The position numbers and the translations under genes are program-made. A stretch of 64,000 nucleotides of DNA from JAGVPT01 sp963717445 (GTDB taxonomy: Bacteria; Bacteroidota; Ignavibacteria; UBA10030; UBA8401), in assembly GCA_963717445.1 (NCBI GenBank), contig OY970334.1, forward strand, positions 1,984,001 through 2,048,000. Reading direction: 5' to 3'. This document shows, piece by piece, positions 17,774 to 26,592 of this stretch (positions are counted from its first letter, which is position 1; the number at the start of each line of letters is the position of its first letter). The notes below the pieces were generated by a model. It did not search any database. It had not been told where the DNA came from and saw nothing but the letters and a program-made list of their open reading frames with translations.

Positions 17774-18292
17774 CTACTTTTTTGTGAGGTTGTAAATCGT
17801 TACGCCGAGCACGGCAAGCGTTGCACCGGTGTTGATGACCGTGAGCCATTCCTCCATTGTCCACGATTCGGGAAGTCGCTTCACGACGATCATATCGCCG
17901 GGAGCGAGAGGCACCGGGTCCGACCTTCCCTCAAGAATATCACGGACATTTATGGTCTTCAATATGCGGAGCTTTTGATCCTTTTTCCCCGATGCACGAT
18001 ATATCAGTACGTCGTCCAAGTTTGATCTATCACGAGGTCCGCCTGCATACGAGAGCAACTGAATGATATCGGTATTTGTAGGAACGACGTAGACCCCCTG
18101 TTGCGGTATCTCACCCCACAGATTCACCGTCATTGTCACTTCGTACGGCTTTGCGTAGAAAAAATACCCAGGCCTGCTTTGTTCGGCCTGTTTGGTTACG
18201 CTGATCTCCGTTTGAGTGGGAACCTGCGCAAACATCCGCACCGATGCCAACACTACCGTGATAACAAGAGTGAGTACGGTTCTCATGGACAT
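17774..18292 (-). CDS. Exported polysaccharide export protein with SLBB domain
   Basis: This protein of about 172 residues starts with a signal peptide (MSMRTVLTLVITVVLASVRMFAQ). It contains one SLBB-type beta-grasp module (MTVNLWGEIPQQGVYVVP, then DIIQLLSYAGGPRDRSNLDDVLIYR) and APGDMIVVKRLPESW, as in the Wza/GumB outer-membrane export family. It lacks the full poly-export domain and is much shorter than Wza. A C-terminal hydrophobic helix (WLTVINTGATLAVLGVTIYNL) suggests a membrane anchor. I set the start at ATG 18292, 13 bp after the stop of the BY-kinase gene; the longer frame to 18394 overlaps that gene. Confidence 0.82.
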   Translation of the reverse strand: MSMRTVLTLVITVVLASVRMFAQVPTQTEISVTKQAEQSRPGYFFYAKPYEVTMTVNLWGEIPQQGVYVVPTNTDIIQLLSYAGGPRDRSNLDDVLIYRASGKKDQKLRILKTINVRDILEGRSDPVPLAPGDMIVVKRLPESWTMEEWLTVINTGATLAVLGVTIYNLTKK

Positions 18293-18305
18293 CTCAAAAT
18301 TCCAT

Positions 18306-20690
18306 TTATGTTTTTGTCTTGCCGACGTACTTCTGCTGATAATAATATTCGCCGTGGAGATGGTAGTATCCTCTGTGCAGGCGGTTGAGTTCATACTGAT
18401 TCACAACAACCCCCGCAAGGTTGACCCGAATTCCTTCTATAATATCGACGGTGTGCTCTAGACTGTCGAATGTCGTCGATCCCGTCTTGACGACAAAGAC
18501 TACGGCATCGACCATCGCGACCAACAATTCCGAATCAGTGAAAAGAAGAATCGGCGGCGAGTCGTATAATATAATGTCGTACATTTGATCAAGCTCGCTC
18601 TTCAGGTTCTTCATTGTGGAAGAACCTATCAACTCCGTCGGATTCAGCGGAATCGCACCGCACGGCAGGATGTCAAGGTTTTCGAGAAACGTTTTCCGTA
18701 TTGCGTTTGAAAGGTCAATTTCGCCAAAAAGAACTTCCGTCAGCCCGGGCTCGAGTGGCAGGCCAAACAGCTCATGAATTGTGGGACGGCGCAAATCAAC
18801 ATCGACAAGCAATATTTTCTTTTTCGTTTGAGCGAACACGATTGCCAGGTTTGCGCTTGTGATCGACTTTCCCTCTTGAGGCGCGCCGCTGACAACCAAT
18901 ATGCTCTTTACCGGCTCATCTTTCTTCCAATACTGTACACTGGTTCGCAATCTCCTGTAGGAATCCGCGGTTCTTGAATAGGGATTGATTGCCGTAATAA
19001 GGTGCGGGTCGATCAATTGGATGTTTTCATCCCCTTTTTCCTCCGCTTCGTTTATCCTGCGAATTGTGCCGCGCTCGCCGTTTACCGTGGAGCTTGGTGC
19101 ATCGATTCCCATAATAACGTTGAGAGACTTTTTGTCCATCGTCGGAATCACTGTTAAAACACTTAACCCGCGCCGTTTAATATCTTCCGGTTTATGAATT
19201 CGATCATCAAAATAATTTATAAGGAATGCAGAGCTTATCCCCAGCACCAGGCCGATAAAGAAGCCAAAGCCAAGGTTCTTAGGAATATTGGGATACAATT
19301 GCGTAATAGGCGGCACGGCTCGCTGTAAAACATCGACATATCCAAATTCTGACTGCTCTGCAATCAACGCCGATTGATATTTTTCCTCTACGGCGGTGTA
19401 CACTTTTTCCAGCGTCATCTTCGTCCGCTGCAATCGAGCGTATTCGATATTGATCTTAGGAATTTTCTGGAAGCGGGCTTCGTCTTGCTCGATACTGTTC
19501 ACTAATGCATTGCGGCGAACTTCCATCGATTGCAGTTGTATCCGTAAATCGGAGATCTTATTGTTAATGCCTACCGCCAGATCCCGGTTTTCGGCATTTC
19601 TTTGCGGACCGGTCGTATTTATCCCAATCCGGTCGTTTATTTGTTTCCGCAAATCGGCAATCTGGCCGTCAATATCTGCAATCTTTTTTTTCACCAAATC
19701 TTGATCCGGAGAATCAACATTTTGTTCTTTGATAAGGTCGCGTTGTTGTTCAAGAGCGGCTATTTGTTCGAGAGTTTTCGTTACTTCCATGCTCGTGACC
19801 ATATCCATAATGCGCTTGCTATCCGCATCGATTTCCGCCTCTTCGTTTTTCGGAAGCGTTGCTTTTATTTCAGCCAATTTTTTTTCATACGATTGAATAG
19901 TGCTTTTCATCGTCTCAATTTCTATATCGGCTTCGTCACGCTGAGCCTCCAAGGTAGAGAGGGCTTGAACGACAGCCTGTCCCCCTTCCTCAACGTCTCC
20001 GTGAGCCTCGATGTAATGACGGAGAGAATCATCCATCGCGTCGAGTGAGACCTTTTTTGTTTCCAGCGTTTGTTCCAAAAACTCGCGTGTTGAACGAAGC
20101 TGTTTTCGACTATTATTGAGATTATTTTGATAGTATTCGTCCGCGTAGGCGTTTGCGATAATCGCCGCCTCCTTCGGGTTTGTGCTTAAGGCACTGACAA
20201 ATATAACATCGGAAGCTTTGTCCGGATCGAATTCGACGGCATCTTCAAGACGGCCTAAAATTTCTTCATTGTTGGCATAAGGGCCGAAAGAAATTTCATC
20301 GTCGGACGGTCTGAGGATTTCGAGGGTGTCATAGCCGCCGAGGGTCGCCACCGGATTTTTCTTAAGGTCCGCCATAACATCTTCGGCGATAACGCGGGAT
20401 TTAAGGATTCCAATTTCTTTCATGAGGTTGCGCGTCGGTCCCGTCAGGCTCGATAAATCGAGCGCACCCATCAAATCGTTCGTTGATTTACTGTTCACTT
20501 GAACAATAGCCGTTGCTTCATAAATAAAATCCCCTAAATACGTGTACAGAACGGAGCCGATGAACACTGCAAGCGTCAACCCTATGATAACGTACTTCCA
20601 CCGTTCGAGAATCTCGATGTAATCGCGGAGACTCAACTCAAGCGTTGGCTGTAATTTCGGCCTATGATTGCCCTGCGGTTTTGCCGGCAT
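18306..20690 (-). CDS. wzc: Wzc-like polysaccharide co-polymerase and tyrosine autokinase
   Basis: This 794-residue inner-membrane protein has a first transmembrane helix at about 34-52, a Wzz-type periplasmic domain with long coiled coils (about 195-430), and a second helix near 475-495 (NLGFGFFIGLVLGISSAFLIN). The cytoplasmic BY-kinase has Walker A SGAPQEGKSITSA (Lys 608), Walker A' ILLVDVDLRRP and Walker B ILYDSPP. Six tyrosines cluster in the tail (HRGYYHLHGEYYYQQKY), the usual autophosphorylation site. It should control polymer length and export together with the SLBB protein. The GNVR-type motif before the second helix is not obvious. Confidence 0.95.
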   Translation of the reverse strand: MPAKPQGNHRPKLQPTLELSLRDYIEILERWKYVIIGLTLAVFIGSVLYTYLGDFIYEATAIVQVNSKSTNDLMGALDLSSLTGPTRNLMKEIGILKSRVIAEDVMADLKKNPVATLGGYDTLEILRPSDDEISFGPYANNEEILGRLEDAVEFDPDKASDVIFVSALSTNPKEAAIIANAYADEYYQNNLNNSRKQLRSTREFLEQTLETKKVSLDAMDDSLRHYIEAHGDVEEGGQAVVQALSTLEAQRDEADIEIETMKSTIQSYEKKLAEIKATLPKNEEAEIDADSKRIMDMVTSMEVTKTLEQIAALEQQRDLIKEQNVDSPDQDLVKKKIADIDGQIADLRKQINDRIGINTTGPQRNAENRDLAVGINNKISDLRIQLQSMEVRRNALVNSIEQDEARFQKIPKINIEYARLQRTKMTLEKVYTAVEEKYQSALIAEQSEFGYVDVLQRAVPPITQLYPNIPKNLGFGFFIGLVLGISSAFLINYFDDRIHKPEDIKRRGLSVLTVIPTMDKKSLNVIMGIDAPSSTVNGERGTIRRINEAEEKGDENIQLIDPHLITAINPYSRTADSYRRLRTSVQYWKKDEPVKSILVVSGAPQEGKSITSANLAIVFAQTKKKILLVDVDLRRPTIHELFGLPLEPGLTEVLFGEIDLSNAIRKTFLENLDILPCGAIPLNPTELIGSSTMKNLKSELDQMYDIILYDSPPILLFTDSELLVAMVDAVVFVVKTGSTTFDSLEHTVDIIEGIRVNLAGVVVNQYELNRLHRGYYHLHGEYYYQQKYVGKTKT

Positions 20691-20729
20691 AGAAAGCTCT
20701 GAGAGACGATTCCTTAATACTTAGAATTC

Positions 20730-20849
20730 GAGACTTCTGAATAATTCCAAGAATATGGTTCACGCAAAGACGCAAAGTCGCAAAATGATTCAAAAAATCA
20801 AGTTCTTGCGCCTTGGCGGCTTGGCGAGAGGCGATTTTTCAGATGTCTC
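20730..20849. repeat. Imperfect palindromic repeat, copy A (about 120 bp)
   Basis: It begins with GAGACTTCTGA and ends with TCAGATGTCTC, near inverted copies of each other. Inside are CACGCAAAGACGCAAAG and, in inverse sense, TTGCGCCTTGGCGGC. Relatives occur at 47212-47352, 57499-57617 and, interrupted, at 26251-26586. It occupies most of the gap between wzc and the sugar transferase gene. It has no ORF, so it is either a MITE-like or a hairpin-forming element. Confidence 0.75.
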
Positions 20850-20876
20850 AATTCATTTATTCTTAAACACCGATCT

Positions 20877-22250
20877 TTACCTCCCTTTGCCGAAGAGCAT
20901 GACGTGAACTGTCTTCAGCATAATATCGATGTCCAACAACAATGAATAATGAGAAATATAGTAAAGATCGTATTGGAGTTTTTTAATCGTATCATCGATA
21001 TTTTCTCCATACGAATAGTTCACCTGTGCCCAACCGGTTATTCCTGGTTTCACGAGGTGCCGAAAATGATAATACTCAATTTTCTGCTCATATTCACGTG
21101 CCACTTCAAACCATTCCGCGCGGGGGCCTATCATGCTCATTTCCCCTTTAAGGACATTCCATATTTGCGGCAGCTCGTCTAACCTGAATAAACGCAATAT
21201 TCTCCCGACCCGGGTGACACGCGGGTCGTGTTTCCGGACATATTTATCTCCCGAAGCGGATCCCTGGTACATCGTCCTGAATTTATACATCGTGAAGGGC
21301 ACCTCATTGGTACCAATCCGTGTCTGTTTGAAGATAACCGGTCCACGACTTTCAACACGGATCAAAATTCCAATGATCATCATCAACGGAGTAAACAGAA
21401 CAAAGGTCGCCGATGCAATCGCGAGGTCGAGCAATTGTTTCAAACGTGTATACCACGGATTTCGGACGAGGAGTAAATCGCCCTCAAACAACCACCACTT
21501 GTTCAATATGAACAGCGGGACCTTCCGGAATTTCTCTTCAAAGAACGTCCTGCTGGGAAGCAGAGGCACATTGTGGAAATGCAGCGTCACCAGTTGCCGA
21601 AACACTTCGTTGCTGAGCAATGCCCTGTCTTCAGTCAGGATAATTCCGTCGCATGTATCGTTCATCGAACGGAGTTTGTTAAGAACGTCGCCTTCGATAA
21701 CGGGAGATCCGCCTCCGTAAATTGATGTACCGATTTTTTTCCCGCTCACGTCGGCAAAACGCACTGCCTGCTCTTTTGGGGCATCGGCATACGCCCGGTA
21801 CAGCTCCTGAGCGGCTTCATCTGTTCCAAGAACAAAATAAAATTTCCTACGCCTGACTTCGGCAAGACGGGAGTGAATCATCCTGCGAACAGAAATTGAA
21901 ATGATGAGGAACGATAAAAAACTCAACGGCAAAACGCTTCGGCTAAACTGCAACGATGGTTTATAGCTGAAGATGTACACGACAACAATCGTCGACACTA
22001 CGATAATAATCACCGCCAAAATGAACTGACTCGTGTACTGGAGGCTTCGCATGTCGGCGTTCAAGTCGTATGCGCCGACGGCATCCAGCACCACCCACGT
22101 TAGTACCATCGGTAAAATCGCGCGGTACCAATACTCGGTAACAAAGTCGACATCGGTGCGTAGAAGGCTGAAGACAAAAAATATTCCAAAGAGGGTCACT
22201 CCGTCGCTCAACATCAGCATCAATTTGAATATCTTTTTTGACCTGACCAT
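20877..22250 (-). CDS. Polyprenyl-phosphate glycosylphosphotransferase (initiating)
   Basis: The protein has 457 residues. Four N-terminal transmembrane helices (about 10-115) and a Rossmann-like middle domain precede another hydrophobic segment (about 268-290) and the bacterial sugar transferase domain. Motifs are VIFKQTRIGTNEVPFTMYKF (about 302-321), RLDELPQIWNVLKGEMSMIG (about 350-370) and KPGITGWAQVNY (about 398-409). It transfers a sugar-1-phosphate to undecaprenyl phosphate, the first step of repeat-unit assembly. The usual GPRPE is GPRAE here, a small departure. It belongs to the WbaP/WcaJ/ExoY group; the sugar may be Glc, Gal or an amino sugar. Confidence 0.94.
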   Translation of the reverse strand: MVRSKKIFKLMLMLSDGVTLFGIFFVFSLLRTDVDFVTEYWYRAILPMVLTWVVLDAVGAYDLNADMRSLQYTSQFILAVIIIVVSTIVVVYIFSYKPSLQFSRSVLPLSFLSFLIISISVRRMIHSRLAEVRRRKFYFVLGTDEAAQELYRAYADAPKEQAVRFADVSGKKIGTSIYGGGSPVIEGDVLNKLRSMNDTCDGIILTEDRALLSNEVFRQLVTLHFHNVPLLPSRTFFEEKFRKVPLFILNKWWLFEGDLLLVRNPWYTRLKQLLDLAIASATFVLFTPLMMIIGILIRVESRGPVIFKQTRIGTNEVPFTMYKFRTMYQGSASGDKYVRKHDPRVTRVGRILRLFRLDELPQIWNVLKGEMSMIGPRAEWFEVAREYEQKIEYYHFRHLVKPGITGWAQVNYSYGENIDDTIKKLQYDLYYISHYSLLLDIDIMLKTVHVMLFGKGR

Positions 22251-22256
22251 ACCGTT

Positions 22257-23051
22257 TTACGCTTTCCTCGATTCCCGTGATGCGCTGTCGCGTTCAACAA
22301 GTAATTTTTGCCGAACGATATGATAAAGAAAAACCGGAGTGGAGATAATGTTGCGCCTCCACATCCTCCGGGGTTCCCGAAAAAGCCGGGGAAGCCATTC
22401 CAAGCCTGCGCTTTGCAATGTCCGCGACGCTCTCTGCTTCGTCCCGGCAAAATAGTCGAACGCCGCACCGACGGCGGCAATGAACGGAACGTTAAGACGG
22501 CTTCGGTGTTCATGGACCCATTTTTCCTGTTTTGGTGCCGTCATCCCTACCCATAACGCCGTCGGCGCCGCACGATTAATCAGATCGATGATCTGTTCAT
22601 TTTCGTCGTCCGAAAATTTATCCCTGAACGACGGCGAATGGACGCCGCGTACTGAGATGTTCGGGTAATCCGTCGACATTCGGTTTTTGATCTTATTCAG
22701 TACTCCAGCGGATGAGCCGAGGAAAAAAAAGGATTTTCCTTGTTTGCCGTTCCATCGCTCAGCCAAGCCGATCATGATGTCCGAACCGGTAATCCGCTGC
22801 CGGATTGTCCCTCCTAACAATTTCGAGGCCAACACTATTCCGGCGCCGTCGGGTATCAGGAAATCCGCGGCGTTAAGCGCAGCAAGAAAATCGTTGTCCC
22901 TATCCGCAACGACCAGAGAATGTGGGTTTGCACAAAAAAGCATTGCGCGATTCGCACCGCGCAAAATTCCATCATCAATGGCTCCAAGAATATCCGCCAA
23001 TCCGTCGGTCTGGACTTGAACATTCCAAATATTTTCGCACTGAAAATTCAT
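22257..23051 (-). CDS. WecG/TagA/CpsF family glycosyltransferase (GT26)
   Basis: This 264-residue enzyme has the family motifs CANPHSLVVADRD (about 44-56), ADFLIPDGAGIVLASKLLGG (about 64-83, with the catalytic Asp in PDG), FFLGSSAGVL (about 108-117) and VGMTAPKQEKWVHEHRSRL (about 173-191). GT26 members usually add the second sugar to the polyprenyl-linked first sugar, which agrees with its place 6 bp upstream of the initiating transferase. The donor (UDP-ManNAc, UDP-ManNAcA or UDP-Glc types are known) is open. Confidence 0.92.
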   Translation of the reverse strand: MNFQCENIWNVQVQTDGLADILGAIDDGILRGANRAMLFCANPHSLVVADRDNDFLAALNAADFLIPDGAGIVLASKLLGGTIRQRITGSDIMIGLAERWNGKQGKSFFFLGSSAGVLNKIKNRMSTDYPNISVRGVHSPSFRDKFSDDENEQIIDLINRAAPTALWVGMTAPKQEKWVHEHRSRLNVPFIAAVGAAFDYFAGTKQRASRTLQSAGLEWLPRLFREPRRMWRRNIISTPVFLYHIVRQKLLVERDSASRESRKA

Positions 23052-23057
23052 CGTTCG

Positions 23058-24266
23058 TTATTGTATCCGTGTTTTACGACGAGCCGTGGCCGCTTCATAA
23101 ATGCCCATGAGCATGCCGTAATTCTTCTCCGCGGTGTATTTTTCATCGAACTCACGACGAGCGGCTTCACCCAGGAAACGCAATTTTTTATCGTTTGCAA
23201 GCAGCTCTTTCACGCATGAAAGAATTTCTCCGGCATCTCCCGGAGCGAAAAGTTTGCCGTTCTTGTTTTCGGTGACAAGAGAGGGAAGCGAGCCGATGTT
23301 CGACGCAGCAACGGGAACACCGAGCGCAAAGGCTTCCTGGACGACCATCGGAAACCCCTCGAAGCAGAGCGACGGTACTATCAGCAGTTTAGCGCTGGAA
23401 ATTCTGCGCATTGCTTCTTCACGCGAAACATTTCCAAGAAAGGAAACCGACCCACCGCTTCCCTCGACCGAACGAACAAGCTGCGCTTTCATCGGCCCGT
23501 CGCCTACCACCTCCAGCCGCGGCGACTCTTTTCCCATTCGTTTCCATGCCTCCAACAAAATGTGTATTCCTTTGGCTGCATACAACCTTCCGACAAAAAC
23601 CGCCTTGTGCTCCCGGTCTTTCCATGGAATCGGTTGTGGAGGATGTTCGAGGAAGTGGGGTTTAACGAAAAGCGATTCCGCTGGAATCCCAAAGCGAACC
23701 ATTGTGTCTCTTTGAAAGTCCGTTAACGTGATGAATGCATCAATATTGCGTCGCCAAGTGTTCCTGGCATTGTGGAAAGCAATCATTGCCGAAACAGGGA
23801 GCGTCGCCATTCTGCTTTCCCGGTAACAGCCGAAACGCAAAGCCGGAATGACGCTCTTTGCATCCAGACAGAGCGTGCATGCCTGATCTTTTCGGACGGC
23901 GGTCCCTGCCGAACAACCTATCCGATAGTTGTGCATCGTCATCACTGTCGGAATATTCTGTTCTCGCGGAGCGTACACAACAGACGGCGAAAGAAGTGGA
24001 AATGTGTTGTGCACGTGGACGATATCGGGTTTTGTTTCACGCAGCGCTTGCTTCAAACTAAACAAGCTAAACGGATTCCACACGGCACTCACCGCACCTT
24101 TCAACGTTCCATAGAAATTCCGCTGAAGTATTTCATCGCTGTGCCGATTAAATTCTATGACCGAGTGGCTGTTATTTCGAAGAAGACTGGCTTCCGCACG
24201 ATAGGCAGTATTCTCCCCGCTTGGCGCCGTCGATCCGTAAAAATTGTGGACGAGAAGAATTTTCAC
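23058..24266 (-). CDS. Glycosyltransferase family 4
   Basis: This GT-B enzyme of about 402 residues has KILLVHNFYGSTAPSGENTA at the start, HKAVFVGRLYAAKGIHILLE at the opening of the donor domain and PSLCFEGFPMVVQEAFALG with the EX7E glutamates. The N-domain contains a CSAGTAVRKDQACTLC loop that may bind zinc, like the one in the GT4 at 10022. No ATG precedes KILLVHN: I take GTG at 24266 as the start; TTG at 24278 is the other option. It ends 6 bp before the GT26 gene. Confidence 0.9.
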   Translation of the reverse strand: MKILLVHNFYGSTAPSGENTAYRAEASLLRNNSHSVIEFNRHSDEILQRNFYGTLKGAVSAVWNPFSLFSLKQALRETKPDIVHVHNTFPLLSPSVVYAPREQNIPTVMTMHNYRIGCSAGTAVRKDQACTLCLDAKSVIPALRFGCYRESRMATLPVSAMIAFHNARNTWRRNIDAFITLTDFQRDTMVRFGIPAESLFVKPHFLEHPPQPIPWKDREHKAVFVGRLYAAKGIHILLEAWKRMGKESPRLEVVGDGPMKAQLVRSVEGSGGSVSFLGNVSREEAMRRISSAKLLIVPSLCFEGFPMVVQEAFALGVPVAASNIGSLPSLVTENKNGKLFAPGDAGEILSCVKELLANDKKLRFLGEAARREFDEKYTAEKNYGMLMGIYEAATARRKTRIQ

Positions 24267-24291
24267 AACAGCTAACAATGTTCGAAGATGC

Positions 24292-25056
24292 TTACTTCGA
24301 TGGCCTATGATCCATAAACCACTTCTTTACATACAGCTTGATGTGCAATAGTTCGTATTTTTTTAAATTCGTCCGGCTAAAAATTGAGATGGGGTCGCGT
24401 AAATCGTCTGCGGGCATCCTAAACAATACGCCGCCAATTCCCTCCCACGTTTTATTATCTCCTGCACCAACGGCAAAATTGTATTTGTAGTATGTTTGGA
24501 CATGTTTCACAATGGATGCATTAAACAGTCCATACGGGTAGACAAAAGTATCAACTTCTTGGTGTAATCTTTCTTCCAGGATTTTTTTTGACTTAAGAAG
24601 TTCATCCTCAACATCTGGGCATTGAAGCAGATTAGGGTGTGAATAAGAGTGAGATGCAATTTTAACGCACCCGCTGGCGGTAATATCTGATAATTCACGC
24701 CACGAACAAAAGGGGGCGGACTTTACATATGTGTCTCCCTGCATCAACTCATCATTAGGGACACCCAAGCGCACGTCTGGGGAAACGTGATCGCCTGAAT
24801 CTATAATAAACTTCGGCGGAACAGCAAGAACTGCACGAATTCCAAATCTTTGTATTAACGGAAGGACATAACAATAAAAGCTATAACTTGCATCGTCAAA
24901 AATCATGCAGAGGTTTATGAAGTCTTTTGCCAAAACCTCACCCGGCAGAACAACATGGAAGTGTTCTTTTATGTATTCAAAGTGCTTTTCAAGAACCAAC
25001 CGGGAATTTGATAGTTTATCTGCATCGACACGATGATACATGCAACAAAGTAACAC
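24292..25056 (-). CDS. Polysaccharide deacetylase (NodB domain)
   Basis: This 254-residue carbohydrate esterase family 4-like protein opens with MYHRV, followed by the metal and base motif MIFDDASYS (about 51-59) and HSYSHPNL (about 135-142), which supplies the two metal-binding histidines. FVYPYG follows at about 170. It lacks a signal peptide, so it probably acts on lipid-linked or nucleotide precursors in the cytoplasm. The start is GTG 25056, supported by an AGGAG ribosome site five bases upstream; ATG 25041 would cut the first strand. It is the first gene of the polysaccharide operon, about 60 bp after a promoter candidate. Confidence 0.88.
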   Translation of the reverse strand: MLLCCMYHRVDADKLSNSRLVLEKHFEYIKEHFHVVLPGEVLAKDFINLCMIFDDASYSFYCYVLPLIQRFGIRAVLAVPPKFIIDSGDHVSPDVRLGVPNDELMQGDTYVKSAPFCSWRELSDITASGCVKIASHSYSHPNLLQCPDVEDELLKSKKILEERLHQEVDTFVYPYGLFNASIVKHVQTYYKYNFAVGAGDNKTWEGIGGVLFRMPADDLRDPISIFSRTNLKKYELLHIKLYVKKWFMDHRPSK

Positions 25057-25116
25057 GCAGGCTCCTAAAATATCGCTAGTAATTATTCCGAGCCTTGTAC
25101 GGCATTATTGTTCGCT

Positions 25117-25147
25117 CAAATATACATTATCTAACAATATTATCAAA
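25117..25147 (-). promoter_or_regulatory. Bacteroidota-type promoter candidate for the polysaccharide operon
   Basis: On the minus strand TTTG (25144-25147) is followed after 19 bases by TATATTTG (25117-25124), matching the -33 TTTG / -7 TAnnTTTG pattern of Bacteroidota housekeeping promoters. It lies about 60 bp upstream of the deacetylase GTG. The rest of the 276-bp divergent gap (25057-25332) holds nothing else I can name. Confidence 0.45.
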
Positions 25148-25332
25148 GGTTTGTTGCAGATTTTTGACAAACTATCTCCGGACATCATTCCCTTCCTGAT
25201 AAACGCCGCAGGGCCAAAAAACAAATTCGAAGCTTAAGATTAGAGGCCATTTCTTTCTCACCTGTCATTTTCCCAATATATGCGCATATCAATTTGATTT
25301 GCCCCTTTTTGTTATTTTGCGCTTATTAAAGA

Positions 25333-26247
25333 ATGGAGATTCCGATAAAAAGGTTCTTCTCAATGACCCTCGGGGAGATGCGTTGCTTCTGTATTGGCGT
25401 TGTGAGCGTTTGCAGCTTTCTGCCGACCGGTCTTGTTTTTTCGCAAGCCCAAAAACTAAATTCTCCTCATGCCGATTCATCTCAAGTCAGCATAACACGG
25501 CTTTCTATTTTTGGGGGGACTGTTTTGGCAGGCGGAGCAGCGGTCTATTTTGGCCGGTACGAACCGTTGTGGAAGAATTATTACACTTCGTTTTTCTTTC
25601 GTGAAAATTTTGCCTCGCTAAATCAGGATAAGCTTCTTCACTTTTACGGAAACGTATTAGGAAGCGTAATTTCTGCAAAGGGACTTTCTTGGGTAGGCTA
25701 CGATGAACGGGACGCAGTGCTCTACGGCGCGGCAACTTCCCTTGCTTTCTACACCTGCATGAAAATAGAAGACGGCCACGTTAATTACATTGGGTTCGAC
25801 CCTGTCAAAGAGGTAGCTAATGTATTGGGGGCAGGGTATCCGGTAGCGCAGTACTATTTCCCATCGTTAAACAGCTTCACCCCGAAATTTTCATACGTCG
25901 CATCCAAAAATAGTGTTCTCGCGCCGGGCCAGACGCAGCCCGGTTTTCTTGAAGACAACGAAGGGCAAAAATTTTGGATGGGAATTACCGTACACGATCT
26001 GCTGCCGAAAAATTACCAGGCGTACTGGCCCCCGATCGTCGGTCTTGCGGTCGGATATACTGTCCGCGGCTTGAACACGCCCCACCCGTACCATGAGACA
26101 ATCGTTGCACTCGATCTTGATCTGCGGAAGCTCCCCGGCCATTCAAAATTTCTGAAAACGATGTGGGAGATGCTGAATTATATTCATCTGCCGATGCCTG
26201 CGGTGCGGGTGAGTCCGTCTGCAATTTGGTACGGGCTTTACTTCTAA
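25333..26247 (+). CDS. DUF2279 family exported or membrane protein
   Basis: This 304-residue protein has an N-terminal hydrophobic segment (CIGVVSVCSFLPTGLVFSQA) that looks like a signal peptide; the start may also be the ATG at residue 11 or 16. The body carries the DUF2279 (YfiM-like) pattern: LNQDKLLHFYGNVLGSVISA (about 93-112), a hydrophobic stretch, FDPVKEVANVLGAGYPVAQY and PYHETIVALDLDLRKLP near the end. Related proteins are predicted envelope proteins without known activity. It is read divergently from the polysaccharide operon and converges on the cyclase gene. Its role is unknown. Confidence 0.75.
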   Translation: MEIPIKRFFSMTLGEMRCFCIGVVSVCSFLPTGLVFSQAQKLNSPHADSSQVSITRLSIFGGTVLAGGAAVYFGRYEPLWKNYYTSFFFRENFASLNQDKLLHFYGNVLGSVISAKGLSWVGYDERDAVLYGAATSLAFYTCMKIEDGHVNYIGFDPVKEVANVLGAGYPVAQYYFPSLNSFTPKFSYVASKNSVLAPGQTQPGFLEDNEGQKFWMGITVHDLLPKNYQAYWPPIVGLAVGYTVRGLNTPHPYHETIVALDLDLRKLPGHSKFLKTMWEMLNYIHLPMPAVRVSPSAIWYGLYF

Positions 26248-26250
26248 TTT

Positions 26251-26586
26251 GAGGATTCTGAAAAATCAGGAAAGCTTGTTTCGCACAGAGCCGCAAAGGC
26301 GCTAGACAGAATAAACGACCACCATCAAAGATGGTGGTTTTTGAAAAGAAAAAGTAAGTCATTCCGCGCTTGACGCGGAATCCAGAGTCAATTAATGGAA
26401 CTGGATTCTCAACGAGTCGAGTCTTCGACCGGTTCTTCATCCCGCCTGAAAGCGGGACTCGACCGGAATGACAGGCATAGCCAACCGAACATAACCACCG
26501 CCACAGGCGGTGGGTTTCTGCTTTGCACTAAAAATAAAACTTACGCGGCTTTGCGTCTTCGCGTGATATCATTTTTCAGATGTTTC
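26251..26586. repeat. Palindromic repeat copy D, split by a second repeat
   Basis: The left arm (26251-26311: GAGGATTCTGAAAAATC, then AGCCGCAAAGGCGC) and the right arm (26533-26586: ACGCGGCTTTGCGTCTTCGC, then TCAGATGTTTC) match the ends and core of the palindromic family at 20730, 47212 and 57499. The 221-bp hairpin repeat at 26312-26532 lies between them. The whole fills the gap between two convergent genes, where its hairpins might also end transcription. Confidence 0.65.
26312..26532 (+). repeat. Multi-hairpin repeat, copy 1 (221 bp)
   Basis: It matches 38638-38858 with about nine substitutions and no gaps. It holds a series of hairpins: ACCACCATC/GATGGTGGT with loop AAA, TTCCGCG/CGCGGAA, GTCGAGT/ACTCGAC enclosing CCCGC/GCGGG, and CCACCGCC/GGCGGTGG. 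There is no conserved ORF. Part of it (GGATTCTCAACGAGTCGAG) recurs at 52159-52177 beside the IS110 element. Confidence 0.8.
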
Positions 26587-26592
26587 AAATTT

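Noticed and set aside
25164..25192. TTGACA as a plus-strand promoter for the DUF2279 gene
   Set aside because: The bases 17 bp downstream (ATTCCC) do not resemble a -10 box.
26260..26590. CRISPR array or tRNA in the hairpin-rich region
   Set aside because: The hairpins differ from each other, with no regular repeat-spacer pattern; no acceptor stem or T-arm is present.
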